Shown here: positions 56,201-64,000 of the stretch, one piece after another | Position numbering within the stretch: position 1 is the stretch's first letter | Layout: each line of letters starts with the position of its first letter | Notes under the pieces: model-generated | What the model was told of the DNA's origin: nothing | Database searches by the model: none | What the model saw: only the letters and a program-made list of their open reading frames with translations | Made by a program: the position numbers and the translations under genes | Assembly: GCA_949775045.1 (NCBI GenBank) | Contig: OX459104.1 | Location: forward strand, 9,285,655-9,349,654 | Direction of reading: 5' to 3' | Length of the DNA: 64,000 bases | DNA from: Metridium senile | Taxonomy: Eukaryota; Cnidaria; Anthozoa; Actiniaria; Metridiidae

Positions 56201-57059
56201 GCATCCCCTAGCCGGAAAGTGACAAATTTAGCTGGCGGGGGTAGGGCTGGGTAGCGTATTAATTCACGGTTTGCATTCTTGGGATTCCTAAAGGACGCGA
56301 GACTCAGTACGAAAGCATAATACGAAAGCATAGTACGAAAGCATAATTTCGATGTTAGAAGCTGGTTTTTATTTGAGCTTTGTATTTCAAACTCTGACTG
56401 AGGTCTGTGTGATTATAGTAAATGTGTGTGCCAGAGTTTGGGGAGAATAGGATGAATTTTTTGGGTAGATGTTGAAGATAATATGAGCGTGATTGGTGGC
56501 CGTAGCCGCCAGATCTGCCAGCCTTGTGTTTGTTTCCTTCATATGCATTCAGTTGGGGAGCGTGTGTTCGCTGCCGAATAAATCGCTTTAAAATGCATCG
56601 CAGGGCAAAATAAACCTCAAATTCGTAAACAAGAAACATACTTTAGTTTGGAACAGTAAAGTAAAATCTAAAAGAAAAAAAAAACCATGAATATCAAAGT
56701 TAAATATGAACAACTTTGAACGAATTTACCAACGGCTTTTAGCCGTTCCACCACAGGAAGCCCATAACAAACTGAGATGGTGGGGAGGGAGCCTGTGCAT
56801 AAACTAGTAAAGTTCAATCAAATTTTAAATGGAAAAAAAACCTTCCAATATTGGGTACAAAATCATTTTTTGTTGAGTTTGGAGCTGATTGACGTATTTT
56901 TTTTAGTGTTATTATCTAGTATAGTTTTACTACGACTTCTTGATGCAAAATGTCAGCTACATGTATAACAAATCGTTCGATGAAACAGTTTTTTTAAATC
57001 AAACAATTTTATAATCATTTATGTGTAAGCAAGATTGTTTGTTTAATCCATATTAAGTT

Positions 57060-57993
57060 TTTTTGTTTTTTGTTTTTCATCTCTAATTTAGTGCTTTACT
57101 TTTTTATAAGAAATTTTAAAACGGGAAAAAGTCATATTATTGATCTTATTGCTGTTACGTCACATGTTTACATCCTATCATGCGAACATAACTCTTGAAC
57201 CATAAGATCGTACGTACTAGGTTGATTATTTTATAATTTACTGGATCAACTGATTAGGTTTATAAATGTATATTTATTTATGTATTCATTTATTCATTTG
57301 TCCTTTCATCCCTTCGTTCCTTCGTTCATTCATTTATTTTTCCATCTGTCCAAATTTCCAATCGTTTATTAGCTTATTTACTAATATATGTGTTCATTTA
57401 TAAATAAATAATTTTCCTTTTTGTGCATATTATCTCAGTGAATGTGTTCTTCGATGGTAAATCAATGACTTTTTTTGCTCTTCTTAATGTAGTTGATCTT
57501 TGCATTAAGATACGATTGGCTTTGTTTTTGTAACAGCAGTATAACAAAAAATAAGAACAAGCATGACAAGGTGCAGGCACTGCGTGAGATTAAACATTAA
57601 TTAAATTGGTTCATTACGAACTAGATGTACGAAACATTTAAGTTCTTGATTGTTTCTCTATTATGCGAAACCAGCTATAAATTATGTCACAATGTTCAAA
57701 TTTTATATATTTATTAAAATAACAAATACTTTGTATAAGAATATTCCCAAAAATCAAAAGTTACAGTCAGCCATCCAAGACTACACTATTATATTTTCAT
57801 TTTGGAAATGTCTAGAATACTTTCACTGCGCATGCATGCTTGGCTTATATTTCCGGGTCTATTTGCCAAAAACGTTTCCTCAATAGCTTCAAAATGCAAT
57901 CGCTACAGAATACATTTCTTCAAGGCTTGTTAGCAAAGATGTATGGCAGTTTTCTTTGCATCTGCTTTGCTTTGAGTTTAGCAAGAACAGAAG
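57060..57993 (+). repeat. Tandem unit 1: upstream region plus signal-peptide exon
   Basis: Matches 58785-59518 in order and orientation. Shared blocks include tttcatctctaattt, tgtttacatcct, ctgattagg, gcatgac...actaaa, atttccggg and aaaatgcaatcgctac. A partial third copy of 57480-57745 lies at 58185-58470. A TATAAA is at 57676 (and 58379 in the partial copy). Confidence 0.85.
57894..57993 (+). CDS. Candidate first exon: signal peptide
   Basis: ATG at 57894 gives 33 codons and one base to a donor (aag|gtatgt), a phase 1 exit typical of signal-peptide exons. The translation has MQSLQNTFLQGLLAK, then MYGSFLCICFALSLARTE. From the second Met (57939) it is a textbook signal peptide (short n-region, FLCICFALSLA core, small residue before RTE). 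The next exon is unclear. A possible acceptor (tatcctcag at 58691) leads to only about 14 codons before a stop. It may be a gene start orphaned by duplication. Confidence 0.5.
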
Positions 57994-59407
57994 GTATGTT
58001 TTTACAAAAATAATGAAAACGATGGATAAATTGTTTAAGTAACTTTTTTTTATTGATAAACTATCGTAACGATAATTAATTGCATTTCTTGATTATTAAT
58101 TTCGATAGAAAAACTATTCCTTTTAACCAATTTGGATGGTCTATTTACTTCAAGTTTGTAAACTGCCAGTGTCAAGTTACCTTCCTAATCGAGTTGATCT
58201 TTGCATTAAGCTACGATTTGCTTTGTTGTTTTTTTGTAACAGCAGTATAATAAAAATAGGAACGAGCATGACAAGCAGGCACTGCGTGAGACTAAATATT
58301 AATTAAATTAGTTCAATACGAACTAGATGTACCAAACATTAAAGTTCTTGATTGTTTCTATAGTATGCGCAACCAGCTATAAATTATGTCACCATGTTCA
58401 ATTTTCATAGAGTCCAATAAAATAACAAATACTTTGTATAAGAATGTTTCCAAAAATCACAAGTTTGGCTCGAGATTTCAATGATCTTTTTTCTTCTTTT
58501 TAAATTGTAAATAAAAAAAATAAAAAAATATTAAACCAAGGGTAACCTTGAATGGAAAACATTCATATTTTTATTCAAATCAAATCTGATCTCATTTAAG
58601 TGAATTCAATTTAATATTTTAAAGTTAATCCAATTACATACACGGTACAATAAATATCTGAAAAAATATTATCTTGATTGTCTATCCTCAGGTGTAGGAC
58701 TTACACTCTCTGTACTTGACTTACTTGAAGTGAAATGACATTCAATCAAATTGTATATTGAAAGTTACATGTAAGCATAATTATATTTTCTTTCATCTCT
58801 AATTCAGTGCTTTATTTTTTTTCTTACGAAGTTTTAAAACGTAAACAAGTTCTAACATTCATCTTGTTTACATCCTCTCATGCAAACACACTTCTTGGCC
58901 AAATAAGGGAGTACGTACTATATCAATTATTTTATAAACTACTGTATTAACTGATTAGGGATGTAGATTCCTTTTTGTGTTCATTGTGTCATTAAATGTG
59001 TGCTTGTGTGGCTAATTATTGAGTTTATTTGCTCTTTATAGTCGAGTAGCTCCTTGCATGCAGCCGCCACTGACTTTGTGTTTGTAAGCAAAATAGCAAC
59101 GAGCATGACCTGGCACAGCGTGATACTAAATAATAATGAATAATCAGTTCATTAGGAATTATAGATGTACGAATTATTGATCACTTTAGTGGTCCTCTTG
59201 CATGCTCACTTTTTTTTCTAGTTTTCAGAGTCCATGCGAATAGCAAATACGTTGTATATTTCAAAAATTGAAAGCAATTTTCAGTCAATCATCCAATACT
59301 ACCCTACCAAGTTTGTTTTTTAATTCCTATAATACTTTCACTGGACATGCTTGGCTTTTCAATTTCCGGGTGAATTTTCCAAAAAACAATTTCTCAATAG
59401 CCTCAAA

Positions 59408-59518
59408 ATGCAATCGCTACTAAGCACATTCTTTTGAAAGAAAGACTTTTGCAAAGATGTACGGCAATTTTTTATGCATCTGCTTTGAGTTTAGCTTTGA
59501 ATCTAGCAAGAACCGAAG
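59408..59518 (+). pseudogene. Duplicated signal-peptide exon, broken
   Basis: Copy of 57894-57993. The first ATG meets a stop at 59435. The second ATG (59457) leads to the donor (aag|gtatgt) in a different phase (2), and its hydrophobic core is disrupted by small insertions. A matching acceptor-like site (atgcccag) is at about 59624, parallel to 58691. Confidence 0.6.
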
Positions 59519-59519
59519 G

Positions 59520-60176
59520 TATGTAATACTATAACATATACATATAATGTAAACGCTGAGTAAATAGTTTAAGGAACTTATTATTATTTTACCTGAAAAA
59601 TATTATAATTTTTTATGCCCAGGTTTAGAACTTACAATGCTCGTAGTTTATTTATTGTAGTAACATAACATATTGAATTAAACATGAAATGAACACAAAT
59701 TCAAATATTGGGTATCAAACTAACAAGAACCGAAGCTATATGTAATTACAAACATAATAGACCGAATCAAAATATGACGTCCAATTTTAATAACTATTGT
59801 TCTTGACTTACTTACAGCTATTATCGTCTCACTCGGCTATGAACATTTTCTACTCGTAACATTTTCTGCTTTTAAGCTTTTTCCATAAAAATTACACATC
59901 TTCTACAAATAATATTCAAGAATAATGTGAAACAATATGATTGCACTAGAAGTTAGTACTTTTTGCGATATTTTAGTTAACGCAAGTACGCATATTTGAC
60001 TAAAATTCGATTATTCTGAAAATATGCATGTTGTATTTTTATGATTTTTTTAACCGTTTACTGTGCGACTCGCCATACCGTAGTCACTTACAAAAACGTT
60101 TGATGAATTTTGACATTATATTGACACTTTTTCATCTAAATCGGTCCAATTACAGACATCAAAGTAATAATGATAA
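59520..60176. other. Non-coding stretch
   Basis: No gene is recognised. It contains a further fragment of the duplicated unit (aacaagaaccgaagctat at about 59721). Confidence 0.5.
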
Positions 60177-60177
60177 G

Positions 60178-60314
60178 ATCTTATTAACCGAGCGGGAGGT
60201 CTGTACAGTAGAATCTTGACCGAGGTCGGAAAGTACAGACCGAACGCAGTAAGGTCTGTATCCGACCAAGGTCAAGATTCTCCTGTACAGACTGACCAAG
60301 CTCGGTTAATAAGA
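60178..60314. mobile_element. 137-bp palindromic MITE (cttattaaccgagc ends)
   Basis: The arms are atcttattaaccgagc...ggtctgtacag...gaatcttgacc and their inverse. The terminal motif ttattRaccgagc matches the element at 49206. Confidence 0.88.
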
Positions 60315-60476
60315 TGTTTATTATATGACCACAACTATTTTCGATAACATTTCGATAAAAATATCATGCTTTTGATTATTACTTTCCTTTACCGATCAGG
60401 CCGATATCAAGACGGGGTTGAGAATTTCAATTCAATGTTTAAATGGTCTAGATTTAAATAAAAGCAGACATAATAT

Positions 60477-61095
60477 CACGGTGGGGCCAACCACCCCCCT
60501 CAATCGCTCATTTAATGGTGGGCAAAATGTACATGTTACCATATCTCTTCACTAAAAAATGATTTTCAGATCAAATTCGGGTCACTGTGAGATATTGTTA
60601 GTTGCAATATTTTGACATACATTTTGCATTAAAAAATCGATATTATGACGACACAAGATTTAATGCAACAGTTTTACAATGTTCAAAATTGAAGAATAAC
60701 TGTAATTTTTCTTTTGGATACGAAAGGCTAGATAATTAGAACAAGAATACAGCAAACAGAATTTCGATAGTAATATTTGGTGAGGAGTAGGAATTTTTTT
60801 AATTTTCATATAAATTGATGACGTCATTATTTATTGGCAATTTCAAAATTAATTATTTTCGTGTCTTTCAGTTGTTGTATTAGGGCTGAATGCCGATTCC
60901 CTGTGTAGTACTAGTCCAGTGCAAAAATATGCGGTTCTTTTAAAGAGAAACGGTTCTTCCATTGCCTATTTAAAGAAAAAAGAAGAAAAAGAGTGACGTC
61001 ATCAAATGACGTCATAATCATACTTTCCTAAATATCTTTCCATAGAGAGGGAAATTAAAAAATCTATTTCCATACGATTTTAGAAGCCATTAAGA
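60477..61095. mobile_element. Half copy of the 1.05-kb CACGGTG element, reversed
   Basis: Reverse complement of 4754-5372 over the same length (619 bp) with scattered substitutions (for example tgacgacac versus tgacgtcac). It ends abruptly at gccattaa. The other half (4326-4753) is absent. Confidence 0.9.
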
Positions 61096-62290
61096 GGCTG
61101 TCTCGGTAAGAGCGGACCTGTGGACTTCGGTTTAAAAAATATATTTCCTTCATTTTCTGCCTGTGAGAAGTACTTTATAGGCGATTCACAAAATCGGCAA
61201 TTTTTAAGCGATATCTATTAAAATGATTTTTTTAGACGCGTTTGAAGTTTGGGACTCATTTGTCGGCTTTTTCGCATAATTTTCGAGGGAATTATGGGCA
61301 ACTTCACAAATTCGTCACTCAGCAACGTGCACGTATTTTGATTATTTTTTAACATAGCTAGAATAGACATCATTAGAACATCTAATTGACACAATATCAT
61401 AGCAATTGCTTTTTTATTCGCGAAAACAAATCATTCCAAACACACTATAGTTGAATGGTTTTCGAAAAAGGTGCGAAGTGGCTCCTGTTTAAAGGTAAAA
61501 AACTCAAACTTCCGGGAAAGAACCACTCTAAACAAGTAGATATTTGCAAATTCCATGCCATACCTTAGCAAATAATAAAATGCAAAAATATCGTGCGGTT
61601 ATGATCTTCTTCATTTAGCTATGTGCAAGCAAACATTGACGTTTTCACGGGTTCGTCTAATTTCGTCGACTTCAAAGGCGGCATTGAATAAACATTGAAT
61701 TATAGAATCCATACTTCTAAATACAGATATATATAATTTAAACACTTTGTATAAGTTAAGAAAATGTTTTAGCTACGAAGAAGTCTTTGAGATATCGATA
61801 TTTGATTTTTCTATTAACTTGGTATAGGGTGACTTTGATGTTTGCATGTATGAACATGTATACATTTCACGACGTCGTGTCTGTGTCACTCGGTCAGCAT
61901 TTTCTAGTGAATTTTACTATCCTTTAGCCCGCTTAGTTTTGCTTTAATAATTATAGGAATTCAAACTGTCAATAGCATCAACTATTGAAATTGATACTGT
62001 CAAACTAAAAATAATCTTCGTAAAGTTAAGCTTTTCCAAGTAAAGTGACTGATTGAATAATGTGATAACAACTAATTAGCTAATTAGCTGGATGTTTATA
62101 GTACTATAAATAGAACTAGTAAGGAACGGATATTTGATTGGGGTATGTTAAATCCACAAAATTTGGACTTCGAGTAAGGTTTCGATCCTTAAAAAACCTA
62201 AAAAATAACCTGAAAAGTCAAATACGGCAAAAGGGCAAAAAAAATATCGAGCAAACTGGCCCAGCCTCCCTATGAAATATGAAATGTTCC
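61096..62290. other. Non-coding stretch
   Basis: No gene and no repeat arms are recognised. AT-rich. It precedes the second LINE. Confidence 0.5.
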
Positions 62291-62403
62291 TATCCTAATT
62301 AGAAAAAAGTAGATCCAAGATGGCGGACGAGTAGTGTTCACGTTGTTGGCTGAGAACTAAATGGCGTAGTACTACATATCAATCAAACCATACATCAATC
62401 AAT

Positions 62404-63225
62404 ATGTCTAAAGAACCAGATAAACTTACAATTAACTCAATGAAACAGATGTGGAAAGAAGAACTGTTACCTAGTATTAGGAGTGAAATAAGAAACGAAA
62501 TCAAAGTAGAGATTGACCAACTGAAGCAATCTATCAACCAACTCTCAGATCGGTATACTCAGATCGAAAATTCTCAATCATTTATCTCACAAAAATTTGA
62601 TGAAATGGTTAGATCACTACAAGAGTCCAAGAGTCACATCTTATCCCTAGAACACAAAATAAAGAAGCAAGAGAGTTTAATGGCAGAGCTAAAAGAAGAA
62701 GCGAGTTCTCGCGATGAAGAATTGGATGAAATGCAACAATATTCTAGACGAGACTGTATTGAAATAGTGGGGATTCCGCGTCTGCCACAAGATAATCCTC
62801 GGAAATTGTTTAAAGAGTTATGTTCCTCGATTGATATCAATTTGGAAGACCACGAGATCTCAACAGTTCATCGGCTTCCCGATACGAAGAAAACGAAAAA
62901 CCGAATGATTGCTAAACTTGTTCGCCGCGATATGAAAGAAAGGATTTATCAGAGCAAAAAAAAACTGGTAGGTAAAACTTCAAAGATATTACCATCAGTT
63001 AACTCAGATAAATCGTTAACTAATCCATCCAAGATATTCATTAATGAATCCTTAACAAGCATGAGAAAGCAAATATTCAGTAAAGCGTACAAATACAAGA
63101 AAGATAACGACTTCAAGTACCTATGGACATCCAATGGTAAAATATTCTTAAAAGAGAATGATTCTTCACCAGTAAATAGTTTTACCACCATGAGAGCCTT
63201 TGAAGACTTTGAAGTGTCACACTAG
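62404..63225 (+). CDS. LINE ORF1 protein (coiled coil, RNA binding)
   Basis: 273 codons. Residues 20-115 are a long heptad-rich coiled coil (WKEELLPSIRSEIRNEIK, LEHKIKKQESLMAELKEEAS). Next is an RRM-like block with SRRDCIEIVGIPRLPQDNP and STVHRLPDTKK. The last 100 residues (NRMIAKLVRRDMKERIY, IFINESLTSMRKQIF, YLWTSNGKIFLKE) match the C-terminal part of LINE ORF1 proteins of the type shared with baculovirus FP-like proteins. It should form multimers that bind the element's RNA. Confidence 0.88.
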   Translation: MSKEPDKLTINSMKQMWKEELLPSIRSEIRNEIKVEIDQLKQSINQLSDRYTQIENSQSFISQKFDEMVRSLQESKSHILSLEHKIKKQESLMAELKEEASSRDEELDEMQQYSRRDCIEIVGIPRLPQDNPRKLFKELCSSIDINLEDHEISTVHRLPDTKKTKNRMIAKLVRRDMKERIYQSKKKLVGKTSKILPSVNSDKSLTNPSKIFINESLTSMRKQIFSKAYKYKKDNDFKYLWTSNGKIFLKENDSSPVNSFTTMRAFEDFEVSH

Positions 63226-63246
63226 AAATAAAACATTGACTATCAA

Positions 63247-64000
63247 ATGAATCATACAGAAAAATCAGATACTGATTTCTACAACTTGCTTCCAAATCCT
63301 GATCAATCTGATGAGCAAGACTTAGACAACATGCTTCAACTACCATCATCTGAATATTTCTCAGCTTCTGAACTTAACAATTTTCTTAATTCCAAAAACT
63401 GTACCAAATCATTATCAAGTATTCATTTTAATATAAGAAGCCTACCCAAAAATTTTGATCAATTGAATGATCACCTTTCTACATTTGATAGGATAATAGA
63501 TATAATAGCTATTTCAGAAACTAGGCTTAATGACAAGACTGTTTCTAATATTGATCTTCCCCATTATGATTTATATCAAGATAATTCCCCAACTATGGCA
63601 GGTGGTGTTGCTCTATATATATCCAAACATCTCAAATCAAAACATAGACCTGATCTTAAGCTTCAAATGGAGTCAGTTGAATCTTGCTGGGTTGAATTTG
63701 ACACTTCTAAGTCTAGAAGTACAATAATTGGCTGTGTTTATAGACACCCACATGCCAGCCTTGAGGAATTCACTCAACAATTAGAAGAATTAATTAAACA
63801 ATTTAGTAATAACCAAACTATTTACATACTAGGTGATTTTAATATTGACCTTCTGAAATATGAGGATCACCTACTTACTGAAAATTATGTTAATATGTTG
63901 TTTAGTAATTCTTTTTATCCACTTATAACTAAACCTACTAGAATAACTGACCACTCTGCTACCCTCATCGACCATATTTATACAAATTCTCCTAATTTTG
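63247..64000 (+). CDS. LINE ORF2, endonuclease domain (3' partial)
   Basis: ATG at 63247, 251 codons open to the window edge. APE motifs in order are SIHFNIRSLP, AISETRL, GGVALYIS, GCVYRHPH, YILGDFNIDLLKY and KPTRITDHSATLIDHIYTN. It nicks target DNA to prime reverse transcription. YRHPH replaces the common YRPP. The reverse transcriptase should follow beyond 64000. Confidence 0.88.
   Translation, partial: MNHTEKSDTDFYNLLPNPDQSDEQDLDNMLQLPSSEYFSASELNNFLNSKNCTKSLSSIHFNIRSLPKNFDQLNDHLSTFDRIIDIIAISETRLNDKTVSNIDLPHYDLYQDNSPTMAGGVALYISKHLKSKHRPDLKLQMESVESCWVEFDTSKSRSTIIGCVYRHPHASLEEFTQQLEELIKQFSNNQTIYILGDFNIDLLKYEDHLLTENYVNMLFSNSFYPLITKPTRITDHSATLIDHIYTNSPNF

Larger units (their letters stand above)
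52995..56798. mobile_element. 3.8-kb segment bounded by 590-bp inverted repeats (B)
   Basis: The arms 52995-53576 and 56207-56798 start with cacaggctccccacc, contain a palindromic ggcttttagcc near each outer end, and run to ctaaatttgtcac. Each arm contains a corresponding small frame (SRSYYLQHLP, NSGTHIY). The segment includes the right arm of inverted repeat A, so the two pairs interleave. Confidence 0.8.
62310..64000 (+). mobile_element. LINE retrotransposon with two ORFs (runs off the window)
   Basis: A 5' leader with atccaagatggcggacga (62313) precedes ORF1 (62404-63225), then a 21-nt gap and ORF2 from 63247, open to the end. Both frames are free of stops, so this copy may be young. Leader, ORF1 and endonuclease order fit CR1/L2-like LINEs. 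Confidence 0.85.

Overview
The window is animal nuclear DNA. It is AT-rich, its genes are split by GT-AG introns, and it is full of long (TA)n arrays, inverted-repeat (MITE or foldback) elements and LINEs. The domain set of the main gene (FN3, CUB, NIDO, AMOP, VWD, calcium-binding EGF, membrane span) and the style of the repeats suggest an early-branching marine animal. A cnidarian, probably an anthozoan, is my best guess. The organism is inferred from this style, not shown.

Region 1 (about 1-31,100, + strand). One large gene fills this region. I could follow 26 consecutive exons (629-30598) with consensus splice sites and fully compatible phases. They encode about 1,730 residues in the order FN3, FN3, CUB, FN3, short Pro/Thr linker, NIDO, AMOP, VWD, a mucin-4-type region, an Ig/cadherin-like segment, six or seven EGF modules, a Pro-rich linker, a juxtamembrane globular domain, one membrane helix and a cytoplasmic tail of about 40 residues. 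The 5' end (signal peptide) lies outside the window. It is a membrane mucin-like adhesion protein with an added FN3/CUB front end. Its introns hold many transposon-like insertions: a 3.8-kb LINE, MITEs, and three long foldback elements in a row in one 6.3-kb intron.

Region 2 (31,100-43,700). No large gene was recognised. A Cys/His-rich ORF (32365-32808) sits between two diverged inverted repeats. After it come a GC-rich hairpin with a three-unit tandem repeat, several palindromes, a tandem pair of 1.23-kb palindromic elements anchored in (TA)n, a second copy of a 269-bp MITE, and a TTAA-flanked piggyBac-like MITE.

Region 3 (44,100-48,400). On the minus strand is the last exon of a gene combining an N-terminal domain (possibly farnesoic-acid-methyltransferase-like) with a cysteine-dioxygenase-like cupin. 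Beside it is a decayed DIRS-like retroelement with a zinc knuckle, a reverse transcriptase and an RNase H.

Region 4 (48,400-64,000). This is mostly repeats: interleaved long inverted repeats (50.2-56.8 kb), a (GGAT)n array, palindromic MITEs, and a tandem duplication of a promoter plus signal-peptide exon (57,060-59,520). At the right edge is a second LINE with an intact ORF1 and the start of an open ORF2 endonuclease domain.
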